A DNA stretch of 64,000 nt from Streptomyces sp. MNU76 (lineage in GTDB: Bacteria; Actinomycetota; Actinomycetes; Streptomycetales; Streptomycetaceae). The stretch is taken from positions 1 through 64,000 of the forward strand of contig NZ_JAJKLK010000010.1 of the NCBI RefSeq assembly GCF_020982545.1. The letters run 5' to 3'. The first letter of the stretch is position 1. Each line of letters opens with the position of its first letter. A model generated the notes under the pieces. The model saw only the letters and a list, made by a program, of their open reading frames with translations, ran no database searches and had not been told where the DNA came from. The translations under genes were made by a program, and so were the position numbers. Positions 48,015 through 55,659 of this stretch are shown here, piece by piece.

Positions 48015-48432
48015 CGCTTCCCCCCAGGGCACGCAGCATCTGCTCCACCCGGACGCGTTCCGTCGGCGGCAACGCCGCCAGGGCGTCGCCGAGCCGCTCC
48101 GACAGGCGTTCGGAGATCTCCGCGAGGAACCGCTGCCCGCGTTCGGTCACCACCAGGCGCACCTCGCGCCGGTCGTCGAGCCGGACGCAGCGCTGGAGCA
48201 GGTGGGCCGCTTCTAGGCGGTCGCAGAGCCGGCTGGCCGTGGGCAGACCGACGCCGAGCCGCTCCGCGAGCCCGGTCAGGTTCAGCTCGGGACGCCCGCG
48301 CACCGCGCGGAGCGCCAGGATATGTCTCGGGGACAGTCGCGGGGTGACCTCCTCCACTGCCGAGAACCAGAGCGGCACCAGGTTCTCCACGGCGTCGAGA
48401 ACCTGCCGGTCGATGTCGGCGGGTCCGGTCAT
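48007..48432 (-). CDS. MarR-family regulator, paralogue of the one at 41.6 kb
   Basis: A 141-residue MarR protein, ATG start. HTH LTGLAERLGVGLPTASRLCDRLEAAHLL and wing DDRREVRLVVTERGQRFL; the similarity to the MarR at 41648-42121 includes SRLCDRLEA and the overall length. Its 3' end overlaps the end of the stressosome operon. Two related regulators thus bracket the operon, both on the minus strand. Confidence 0.9.
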   Translation of the reverse strand: MTGPADIDRQVLDAVENLVPLWFSAVEEVTPRLSPRHILALRAVRGRPELNLTGLAERLGVGLPTASRLCDRLEAAHLLQRCVRLDDRREVRLVVTERGQRFLAEISERLSERLGDALAALPPTERVRVEQMLRALGGSVS

Positions 48433-48554
48433 GCGGGGGGCCTACCCGAAGTGCCCGCGAGTACACGGCCGTCCTGGCCGACTCCCTCGCGGGCCCCGGA
48501 CCGGGCCCCCGGGCCGCATGCAGCACCCGAGTCCTCCGCGCCGAGCCCGTGGTG

Positions 48555-49364
48555 CTACGCCTTGTAGGCCACTCCCCCGTACACGTCCGTCGGCTCCGGG
48601 GTGGTGCCCGGTTCCGGGCGCCACAGCGGGCAGGAGACGATCCCGGGTTCCAGCAGTTCCAGGCCCTCGTAGTAGGCGTGCAGCTGCCGGGGGCTGCGCA
48701 GGACGTAGGGGACGGCGCCGGTGTCGTCGTAGCCCTCCTGCGCGCGCTTGAGTTCGGCGTCGGTGTCCGTGCTGTCGTAGTGGACGAAGTAGCTGCCGGA
48801 CGGCAGGGCGGCCTGGAGGCGGCGGACGATCTCCTTGGCCTCCTCGTAGTCCTGGATGTGGCCGAGGATGCCCATCAGCATCAGCGCCACCGGCTTGTCG
48901 AGGTCGAGGATCTTCCCGGCGGCCTCCAGGATGGTGTCCGGGTCGTGCAGGTCCGCGTCGACGTAGTCGGTGACCCCTTCGGGGGTGCTGGTGAGCAGTG
49001 CCTGCGCGTGCCGCAGTACGAGCGGGTCGTTGTCGACGTAGACGATGCGGGACTCGGGGGCCACCTTCTGGGCGACCTGATGGGTGTTGTCGTACGTCGG
49101 AAGGCCGGTGCCGATGTCCAGGAACTGGCGGATGCCACGCTCGCGCGCCACGAAGGTGACCGTGCGGATGAGGTAGACGCGGGAGGCGCGGGCCATCGTC
49201 TCGATGTTCGGGGCGATCTCCCGGTAGGCGTCACCCGCCTCACGGTCGACCTCGTAGTTGTCCTTGCCGCCCATCCAGTAGTTCCAGATACGGGCCGAGT
49301 GGGGCACCGTGGTGTCGATCTTCGACAGCGCTTCCTGGTCGGGAGTGGGGTGGCCTTCTGCCAT
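48555..49364 (-). CDS. DUF574 (SAM-dependent methyltransferase family) protein
   Basis: A 269-residue protein of the family widely annotated as S-adenosyl methyltransferase in Streptomyces. It begins SKIDTTVPHSARIWNYWMGGKDNYEVDREAG (family hallmark), has the SAM-binding FLDIGTGLPTYDNTHQVAQ and VYVDNDPLVLRHAQALL, and ends SCPLWRPEPG. The substrate is unknown for the whole family. ATG follows GGAGAG. It is preceded by a hypothetical gene on the same strand 44 nt away. Confidence 0.9.
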   Translation of the reverse strand: MAEGHPTPDQEALSKIDTTVPHSARIWNYWMGGKDNYEVDREAGDAYREIAPNIETMARASRVYLIRTVTFVARERGIRQFLDIGTGLPTYDNTHQVAQKVAPESRIVYVDNDPLVLRHAQALLTSTPEGVTDYVDADLHDPDTILEAAGKILDLDKPVALMLMGILGHIQDYEEAKEIVRRLQAALPSGSYFVHYDSTDTDAELKRAQEGYDDTGAVPYVLRSPRQLHAYYEGLELLEPGIVSCPLWRPEPGTTPEPTDVYGGVAYKA

Positions 49365-49408
49365 GGGACTCTCCTGCCTCACATCGCGTGGTCGTCGCCA
49401 ACCTATCG

Positions 49409-49945
49409 TCAACTGCACTGCTTCACGCCAGAGTTGGGGCGAGCGAGCGGCGAGTGCCCGGACGGGCCGCCGGGTTCGCCGACATCGAGGGTCACCACGG
49501 GTACGTGCTGGGCGAGGGTGCGGAACACCCGGGCGTACGCGGTGGCCGCCTCCGAGACCTCGGGCGTGGTCAGGTGGAGCATGGCCCCGTCGCGCTCGGC
49601 CACGGCGTCGGCGAGGTCCAGGGCCTGTATCCAGGTGACCCGGGAGCGGCCCCGGCGCAGCGGGCCGTGGACGAGTTCCGCGATCAGGTTGCCGTCGACG
49701 GCCAGCCGTCCGGGGCCGGCGAGGAGTTCGCGGCAGGGCAGGGCGGGGTCCAGGTGGTGCAGGGCGGACGGCAGCCGCCGGACCTCGAACCCGAGGCGCG
49801 CCAGCTCGGCGACCACACGAGCCCGGCCGCGCCCTTCGTGTCCCTCGACGATCAGGGTCCGGTACGGGGCCAGCGCGGGCAGGGCGGACGGTGGGGTCGT
49901 CCCCACCCCTCGGGAGCGGCCCGGGGCACGAGGCGGCGTGCGCAT
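49409..49945 (-). CDS. Thymidylate-kinase-like protein with degenerate P-loop (hypothetical)
   Basis: A 178-residue protein; ATG 49945 follows AAGGGAG, while the frame is open further upstream without sense. After a short Pro/Arg-rich leader, TLIVEGHEGRGRARVVAELARLGF sits where kinases of the Tmk family have EGxDGxGKS/T, so the Lys and Ser/Thr of Walker A are replaced by Arg-Ala. LDLADAVAERDGAMLHLTTPEVS follows as in the LID-to-base region. If the relation is right, it cannot bind ATP normally. Function unknown. Confidence 0.5.
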   Translation of the reverse strand: MRTPPRAPGRSRGVGTTPPSALPALAPYRTLIVEGHEGRGRARVVAELARLGFEVRRLPSALHHLDPALPCRELLAGPGRLAVDGNLIAELVHGPLRRGRSRVTWIQALDLADAVAERDGAMLHLTTPEVSEAATAYARVFRTLAQHVPVVTLDVGEPGGPSGHSPLARPNSGVKQCS

Positions 49946-50104
49946 GCCGCTCCCTTCGGGTGGTGCGCGGCGGTCGTCGCCCTCCCGGACCCGTGCACGG
50001 CCGGGAGGTGCCCCCAGTCTGGGCGGGGCGGGAAGGTACCGGGAGTGCGCGTGCGGGTTGTCCGGTTGTGCGGGCGTAGTGAAAGCACGGGGCGCGGCCC
50101 CGGC

Positions 50105-50150
50105 TTTCAGGGGCGCGGGGAACTGCGCGAGAAGCCCCACCGACCCGCAC
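50105..50150. repeat. Common Streptomyces intergenic GC-rich repeat
   Basis: The segment with GGGGCGCGGGGAACTGCGCG followed by AGAAGCCCC matches a palindromic element I recall from very many Streptomyces intergenic regions. It lies in the 234-nt gap downstream of the DUF397 gene; no function is established. Confidence 0.6.
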
Positions 50151-50179
50151 TCGCCGACGGAGCCGAAACCCCCGAGCTC

Positions 50180-50431
50180 TCAGGCGATGAGGAAGTCGGC
50201 CTGACCCGCCTTCGCCCCCTCCAGGAACGCCACCATCTCCTCCCGCGAGTAGACGAGGGCCGGCCCCTCCGGATCGGTGGACTGCCGGAACGCGACCCGG
50301 CCGTCGGGCAGCCGCTTGGCCTCCACACAGGAACCGCCGTTCGTACCGCTCCAGGGCTTGCGCCAGCCCTCCGCGCCGAGTTCGGGCGCGGGCATACCGC
50401 TGTGGACGGGGCCGTCGGGTGTCCTTGCCAT
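50180..50431 (-). CDS. DUF397 domain small protein (WhiJ partner type)
   Basis: An 83-residue protein with the DUF397 core: WRKPWSGTNGGSCVEAKRL (usually WxKSSYS..NGxCVEVA), VAFRQSTDPEGPALVYSREEMVAFLEGAKAGQ. It follows the HTH-DUF5753 gene by 3 nt on the same strand, the common two-gene arrangement in Streptomyces in which the small protein modulates its HTH partner in development and antibiotic control. Confidence 0.9.
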   Translation of the reverse strand: MARTPDGPVHSGMPAPELGAEGWRKPWSGTNGGSCVEAKRLPDGRVAFRQSTDPEGPALVYSREEMVAFLEGAKAGQADFLIA

Positions 50432-50434
50432 GTG

Positions 50435-51310
50435 TCACAACTCCTTGCGTAGTGCCGCCAGGATGTCCCTGGTCCGCGCCACCGGTTCCGCCTGCACGGA
50501 CATCCGGTCGAGGACCTCCAGATAGGTCACGACATCCACGGGCTGGTCGACGTACTGGGCGCCCGCGAGACCCTCGGTGTAGACGATGTCGGGGAGTTCG
50601 GAGAAGCCGAACCGGAAGTAGTGGAAGGGGCCGTACGCCCCGGGGTGCGGCCCGGCCGCGAACCGCATGATCTGGATCTTGACCTTGGGCCGTTCCGTGG
50701 CCTCGACGAGCCGGTCGATCTGCTCCCGCATCACCTGCGGTCCGCCCACCGGGCGGCGCAGCACGGTCTCGTCGAGGATGGCCCAGACGGCCGGCGCCTC
50801 GGGTTTGACCAGCAGGTCCTGGCGCCTGAGGCGCAGGGCGACGTGCCGTTCGACCTCCTCGGGGCTCGCGTTGGGGAAGCCGACCTGGATGAGGGCGGCC
50901 GCGTAGTCGTGGGTCTGCAACAGGCCGGGGACGTACTGGGGTTCGTAGAGGCGGATGACGGCGGCTTCGCTCTCCAGGCTCACGTACGCGCTGAACCACT
51001 CGGGCAGCACGTCGCGGTACTTGTGCCACCAGCCGGGCTGGTTGGCCTCGCGGGCGAGGGAGAGGAAGTCCTCGATCTCCGTGCCGGAGACCCCGTAGGT
51101 GCGCAGCAGCTCCTTCACGTAGGGGATGCGGAGGCCGACCTCGGCCTTCTCCATACGGCGGACCGTCAGGGCGGTGACCTCGATGGCGCGGGCCGCGTCG
51201 TCGAAGGACACTCCGGCGCGCTCCCGCAGCTGGCGGAGCCGTTTGCCCAGGACCATGCGCAGGACCGTGGGCGCCGCAGGAGCACTCCCTCCTGAGCGGG
51301 TCTCACTCAC
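50435..51310 (-). CDS. WhiJ-type XRE regulator (HTH + DUF5753/Scr1 domain)
   Basis: A 291-residue regulator. The HTH at about 20-75 reads LRQLRERAGVSFDDAARAIEVTALTVRRMEKAEVGLR; DUF5753 follows with WWHKYRDVLPEWFSAYVSLESEAAVIRLYEPQYVPGLLQTHDYA and RLRRQDLL, then VKIQIMRFAAGPHPGAYGPFHYFRF. GTG 51310 has GGGAGG 8 nt upstream. Together with the downstream DUF397 gene it forms a pair like those of the whiJ family. An AT-rich inverted repeat lies in the gap to the divergent TPR regulator. Confidence 0.9.
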   Translation of the reverse strand: MSETRSGGSAPAAPTVLRMVLGKRLRQLRERAGVSFDDAARAIEVTALTVRRMEKAEVGLRIPYVKELLRTYGVSGTEIEDFLSLAREANQPGWWHKYRDVLPEWFSAYVSLESEAAVIRLYEPQYVPGLLQTHDYAAALIQVGFPNASPEEVERHVALRLRRQDLLVKPEAPAVWAILDETVLRRPVGGPQVMREQIDRLVEATERPKVKIQIMRFAAGPHPGAYGPFHYFRFGFSELPDIVYTEGLAGAQYVDQPVDVVTYLEVLDRMSVQAEPVARTRDILAALRKEL

Positions 51311-51361
51311 GTGCAACCTCCCGGGGCGGGATTCACAGCGTGCAGTGTGCCACGCGATCCG

Positions 51362-51405
51362 TTGACACGGACAGGTCCGCACGGTTCATTCTGAAATTAT
51401 CAGAA
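51362..51405. promoter_or_regulatory. Promoter and AT-rich inverted repeat between divergent regulators
   Basis: TTGACA (51362-51367), 17 nt, TTCATT (51385-51390) form a plausible plus-strand promoter. The inverted repeat TTCTGA-AATTA-TCAGAA (51389-51405) overlaps its -10 box. Such an AT island stands out in this genome and may bind the WhiJ-like regulator. Confidence 0.5.
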
Positions 51406-51559
51406 CGCAGGTTGCGGGCTGAGTCGTTCGGCCACCATAGTGATCGAGTGACCTGCCGCACACGCTGCGCAAGGTCCCTCGAACTCCTCCTGCCCGCCCC
51501 GGAGTTGGCGCCACGGCGGGCAGGGGTCAAGCCGCGCGCCGACACGATGCGACACCTGG

Positions 51560-52972
51560 ATGGCCGCCGTGACGAACGGATTACCAAGGAGCCCGGTCAA
51601 GGGGACCGGTGGGCCCAACAAGCCGCTGGCGACAGCCCTGAAGGAGGCGGGCTGCTCGTACGCGTCCCTCGCCCTCCGGGTCAACGAACTGGGCCGCTGT
51701 CAGGGCGCGGAGACCAACTACGACAAGGCCTCCGTCACCCGCTGGCTCCAGGGCCAGCAACCACGTGGAAACACACCGGAGTTGATCGCCGCGGTCCTCG
51801 GCGAACGGCTGGGCCGCGCGCTCACTCCGGCCGACCTCGGTTTTCCGCTCGACCGCGGGCGACCGGTGACGGGACGGGCACTGATGTATGTCGAGAACGT
51901 GGCGGAGACCCTGCACACCCTGGCGGAGCTGGGCTCCACCGACATCGCGCGGCGCAGTCTGCTCGGTGCGGTGCCGTTCGTGCCGGGTGCCCTGACGAAC
52001 CCTCAGCGAGCCTGGCTGCTCTGGCTGGTGGAGAGCCGGGACGCGCCCCGGCTCGCGCCGGTGTCCGGTGGCGGGCCGGTGGAGCAGGTCCACGCGATGC
52101 TCCGCATGTTCGACGAGATGGACAACCAGTACGGTGGCGGCGGGATCCGCACGAGCATCGTGCAGTACCTCACCACCGAGGTGATCCCCCTGCTCCAGCA
52201 ACGCGGTGTGACCCCGCACCACCGCCGTGAGCTGTTCGCGGCCGCCGCCCGGCTGGCCGCCATGGCGGGCTGGAGCTCGTACGACGCCGGGGAGTACGGC
52301 CTGGCCCAGCGGTACATGACCCAGGGGCTCAGGCTCTGCGCGGAGGGCCGCGACCATGTGCTGGGCGGGCAGATCCTGGCGGGGCTGTCCCATCTGGCGA
52401 CCAGTCTGGGCCGCCCCGACGAGGGGGTGGCCCTGGCCCGGGCCGGGGTCGCCACCGCCAAGGACTCCGGAAGTCCCCTGGGTCTGATGCGGCTGCACGC
52501 CATGTCCGCGCGCGGCCACGCGGCACTGGGCCGGCCCCGGGAGACCGCCGAGGCGCTGCGGGCCGCCGAGAAGCAGCTCGACGCGAGCCGGGGTGCCGCC
52601 GAGGAGTCGCCCTGGGTGCGGTTCCTCGACCACCACTACCTCCAGGCCGAGTCCGCGCTCTGCTTCCGCGACCTGGGCCTGGCCGCGCAGGCCGAGCACA
52701 CGGCGAGCGCGTCGGTGCGCGCCCACGCCGACCGTCGCCGACGCCAGGCCATCAGCCGTTCCGTGCTCGCCACAGCCCATCTCCAGCAGAACCGTCTCGA
52801 CGAGGCCGTCGCCACGGCCACGGACGCGCTCGAGGCGCTCAGCGGTGTGCACAGCGAGCGCTCCATCCAGGCGCTCCGCGACTTCCGGGGCCGCCTGGCG
52901 TCCCGCCGCGACGAGCCGCTCGTCCAGGACTTCGAACGCCGGTCGCGGGCGGTGCTGGGGGCGGCCGCCTGA
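51560..52972 (+). CDS. HTH-TPR regulatory protein (NsdA-like)
   Basis: A 470-residue protein. Residues about 20-100 form an HTH-like domain (PNKPLATALKEAGCSYASLALRVNELG, then TNYDKASVTRWLQGQQPRGNTPELIAAVL). From about 210 on, TPR-like helices repeat: AARLAAMAGWSSYDAGEYGLAQRYMTQGLRLC, LGGQILAGLSHLATSLGRPDEGVALARAG, ARGHAALGRPRETAEALRAAEKQL. This is the layout of Streptomyces NsdA-type repressors of development and antibiotic synthesis; equivalence to NsdA itself is not shown. ATG 51560 has only a weak ribosome site. Confidence 0.82.
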   Translation: MAAVTNGLPRSPVKGTGGPNKPLATALKEAGCSYASLALRVNELGRCQGAETNYDKASVTRWLQGQQPRGNTPELIAAVLGERLGRALTPADLGFPLDRGRPVTGRALMYVENVAETLHTLAELGSTDIARRSLLGAVPFVPGALTNPQRAWLLWLVESRDAPRLAPVSGGGPVEQVHAMLRMFDEMDNQYGGGGIRTSIVQYLTTEVIPLLQQRGVTPHHRRELFAAAARLAAMAGWSSYDAGEYGLAQRYMTQGLRLCAEGRDHVLGGQILAGLSHLATSLGRPDEGVALARAGVATAKDSGSPLGLMRLHAMSARGHAALGRPRETAEALRAAEKQLDASRGAAEESPWVRFLDHHYLQAESALCFRDLGLAAQAEHTASASVRAHADRRRRQAISRSVLATAHLQQNRLDEAVATATDALEALSGVHSERSIQALRDFRGRLASRRDEPLVQDFERRSRAVLGAAA

Positions 52973-52997
52973 GATGGGCGCGTCGCGGACGCCCGCC

Positions 52998-53762
52998 TCA
53001 GTAGCCGTCCGGCGAGGGCGCGTTCTGGGCCCGGTCCACCGGCAGGTGGGCGCCGGAGACACCCGTCGCCCGGTCGGAGAGCAGGAACACCACCGTGCGG
53101 GCCACCTCGCGCGGGGTGACGGGCGCACCGGTCGGCAGCTCCCTCCCGACGAACGCCTCGTACGCCCGTGGCTCCTCCCGGCGCATCCGGTCCCAGCCGC
53201 GGCCCGGGATCAGCATGGACCCGGGCGAGACGACGTCGACGCTGATACGGTCCGGGCCCAACTCCCGGGCCAGGGATGCCGCCAGGTGGACCAGGGCGCT
53301 CTTCGCCACCCCGTACTGGGCGGGCGTCCCGGGCTTCCAGCCCGGGACGGAGCCGATCAGCACGACCGAGCCGCCGTCGGCGGCACGCAGGTGCGGCAGC
53401 ACGGCGCGGACGACACGTGCGGTGTGTCCGACGTTCAGTTCCCAGGTGGCCGCCCAGTCGGCACCGTCCATGCCGCCGAGGTCGTCGGCACCGTCCGTTC
53501 CGTCGGAGCCGCCCCCGCCGTGCCGCTTCGCGGTGCCCTCGAGGACGCCGAGACCCTTCGCCGCCGTCGTGACGAAGTCCTCCAGCCGTCCGGACTCGGT
53601 GACGTCGAGCGCCTCGGTGGTCAGCCGGACCCGCTGCTCCCCGGCCGGGGAGTCACCCAGCGCCGTCAGTCCGGCCGTCGGGCGCGCACAGGTCGCCACG
53701 TGGGCGCCCTCGGCGAGCAGGAGGCTTACGACGCCGGTGGTGAACCTGTCCAGCGGGCGCCA
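52998..53762 (-). pseudogene. Short-chain dehydrogenase/reductase, damaged N-terminus
   Basis: The C-terminal two thirds look intact: VVLIGSVPGW (catalytic Ser), QYGVAKSALVHLAASLARELG (Y-x-x-x-K), DVVSPGSML and EVARTVVFLLSDRATGVSGAHLPVD. Upstream of the only start (GTG 53699), the frame reads FTTGVVSLLLAEGAHVATCARP after a stop, that is, the Rossmann TGxxxGxG loop with its GIG part deleted, and the NNAG strand is also replaced by a Gly/Asp-rich run. Without the cofactor loop it is probably inactive. An internal start could still give a 233-residue product. Confidence 0.65.
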
Positions 53763-53814
53763 CTACCCGCCCGCAACTGCACAACCCCTCCACCACCTGG
53801 CGTTTTGTGTGCCC

Positions 53815-53841
53815 GGTGCTGTTGTCTTCGACAACAGCACC
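53815..53841. promoter_or_regulatory. 12-bp perfect inverted repeat, operator- or hairpin-like
   Basis: GGTGCTGTTGTC and GACAACAGCACC are separated by TTC. It is 52 nt upstream of the small ORF at 53893 and divergent from the SDR remnant. Its core GTTGTC...GACAAC also occurs at 41544-41559. Confidence 0.55.
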
Positions 53842-53892
53842 CCCAGAAACAACACCCCCGGGAAATCACCTTCGAGGATGTGGAGGAACGCG

Positions 53893-54024
53893 ATGACGGC
53901 GGTCAGTGTCGGCACGTCCCGCCGACGGATCCCTGCCGCGGCAGCGCACGACCCCGGGTGGGGCGTCCACGACGCCCCGTCCGGCGGGGTGGGGCGACCC
54001 CCGGGCGCGGTGAGGCTGCCTTGA
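53893..54024 (+). CDS. Small ORF upstream of ATP-binding protein
   Basis: A 43-codon ORF with a very good ribosome site (GGAGG, 6 nt, ATG). The product (TAVSVGTSRRRIPAAAAHDPG ...) is basic then Gly/Pro-rich and matches nothing I know. It ends TTGA, overlapping the TTG start of the ATPase gene, so translation of the two is probably coupled; it may be a leader peptide or a small partner. Confidence 0.5.
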   Translation: MTAVSVGTSRRRIPAAAAHDPGWGVHDAPSGGVGRPPGAVRLP

Positions 54025-54440
54025 TCTCCCTGGAGAGGTCCCGCCTCGTCCGGATGGCGGTACCCGCGCACCCCTCGCGTGCCGCCGGAGTACGGCGCAC
54101 GGTGGCGGCGCAGCTGGCCCGCTGGGAGCTGTTCGCGATCCTCGACGACGCGGTCCTCGCCACCGGAGAACTCTTCGCCAACGCGGTCCGGCACGGGAGC
54201 GCCGATCCCGGCGACACCATCGCCGTGGTCCTCGAGTGCTCCGGGCGCGAACTGCGCGTCACCCTCGCCGACCCCTCGCCCATGCCGCCCCGGCCTCGCA
54301 CGGCACCCGCGTCCGCCGAGGCCGGGCGGGGGCTGTCCATCGTGTCCGCGCTGGCCGACGACTGGGGCACCGAGCCGCCGGAGCCGGGGGACGCGGGCAA
54401 GAGGGTGTGGTTCTCGCTCGCGGTGCGGGAGCCGGTGTGA
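54021..54440 (+). CDS. RsbW-like ATP-binding protein
   Basis: A 139-residue GHKL ATPase: N-box ATGELFANAVRHGSA, G1 LADPSPMPPRPR (weak), lid AEAGRGLSIVSALADDWG. The likely start is TTG 54021 in a TTGA overlap with the small ORF; ATG 54054 is an alternative. It is one of five such ATPase domains in the window but lies outside the sigma block. Its stop overlaps the next gene (GTGA). Confidence 0.78.
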   Translation: MISLERSRLVRMAVPAHPSRAAGVRRTVAAQLARWELFAILDDAVLATGELFANAVRHGSADPGDTIAVVLECSGRELRVTLADPSPMPPRPRTAPASAEAGRGLSIVSALADDWGTEPPEPGDAGKRVWFSLAVREPV

Positions 54441-55006
54441 AGGGCGCCCCGGCCATGGAACCCACGTCGCGACCGGCGACCGGCGCCGGTCCGCCCCGCG
54501 AGCGGGTGCTCGCCGCCGAGTTGATCCGCCGGGCCGAGGACGAGCGGCGGCTGGCCCGGGAGGCCCGGTCCGTGCCCACCGCTCGGGCCCGGGACCGCAT
54601 CGCCGCGTGCCACACCGACAACGGCGAGGCCCTGCGCGCGCTCGTCGCCCGTCACGGGTGGCCCACCGCCGAGTCGGTCGGCGAACCCGCCTCGACGGCG
54701 GCCCTCATGCTCCTGCTGCACTCCCCCGACCTCGGCTTCCAGCTCACGTGCCGCGACCTGATCGCCGAGGCGGTCGCGGACGGCCGCTGTCCCGCGGTGC
54801 ACCACGCGTACATCGCCGACCACTGCGCCGTCGCCCTGAACCAGCCCCAGTTCTACGGCACCCGCATCGACCCCGGCACCCTGTTCCCGTACCCCATCCG
54901 CCACCCCGAGTCCGTCGACGAACGCCGCCAGGACGTGGGCCTCGGCCCCCTGACCGACCATCTACGGGCGGTACGCGTCGACCTGGGGGCAAGCGGAGGG
55001 CTGTGA
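54437..55006 (+). CDS. DUF6624-type hypothetical protein
   Basis: A 189-residue protein, GTG overlapping the previous stop (ATG 54455 also possible). The core reads DRIAACHTDNGEALRALVARHGWPTAESVGEPASTAALMLLLHS, then LIAEAVADGRCPAVHHAYIADHCAVALNQPQFYGTRI, matching the DUF6624 pattern (GWP...VG, QH/HS, DR/DH, PQ.YGT). The function of the family is unknown. It is co-transcribed with the ATPase gene. Confidence 0.75.
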   Translation: MKGAPAMEPTSRPATGAGPPRERVLAAELIRRAEDERRLAREARSVPTARARDRIAACHTDNGEALRALVARHGWPTAESVGEPASTAALMLLLHSPDLGFQLTCRDLIAEAVADGRCPAVHHAYIADHCAVALNQPQFYGTRIDPGTLFPYPIRHPESVDERRQDVGLGPLTDHLRAVRVDLGASGGL

Positions 55007-55092
55007 ACAACCGTGTGTCCACCGGAGGCAGACGGCGATCGTGGCCCGGAAATTGCGACCGCCCCGCCCCGTGATCGCGCTACTGTCGCCCG

Positions 55093-55628
55093 ATGCCCGA
55101 CCTGCGAACCGAACGCCTCCTCCTGCGCCACTGGCGGGAGTCCGACCTGGCCCCCTGGGCGGCCATGAACGCCGACCCGGAGGTGCGCGCGTACTTTCCG
55201 GGCGTCCTCACGAAGGAGCAGAGCGAGGCGTCCGCCGCCCGCTTCCAGGACGACCTCGGTAAGCGGGGCTGGGGTGGTGGGCCGTGGAGGTACGGGCCAC
55301 GGGGCGGTTCATCGGTTTCACCGGACTGGATCCGGTGGACGAGGACATACCGTTCTCCGGGGTGGAGGCCGGCTGGCGACTCGCGCGTGCGGCGTGGGGC
55401 CACGGCTACGCCACCGAGGCCGCGCGGGCGGTCCTGGACTTCGGCTTCGAGCAGCTCCGGCTCCCGGAGATCCTCGCGGTGACCACCGCCGCCAACCTCC
55501 GCTCCCAGGCCGTGATGCGCCGCCTCGGCATGACCCGGAACCCGAGCGACGACTTCGACGACCCCTCGATGCCGGAGGGACCGCTGCGCCGCGGCGTGGT
55601 GTTCCGGCTGACGCCCGACGCCGCCTGA
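55093..55628 (+). pseudogene. GNAT acetyltransferase, frameshifted
   Basis: Frame 1 gives LRTERLLLRHWRESDLAPWAAMNADPEVRAYF and DDLGKRGWG; frame 3 then gives VEVRATGRFIGFTGLDPV, EAGWRLARAAWGHGYATEAAR (acetyl-CoA motif) and AVMRRLGM. The shift is near 55275-55285 in a G-rich run (TGGGGTGGTGGGCC), consistent with a single-base indel. Merged, the protein would be about 178 residues, normal for RimJ-like GNATs. It could be a true mutation or a sequencing error in the G-run. Confidence 0.82.
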
Positions 55629-55659
55629 GGACCGTGTGTCGGGCGTCGCGCGCCGGCGG

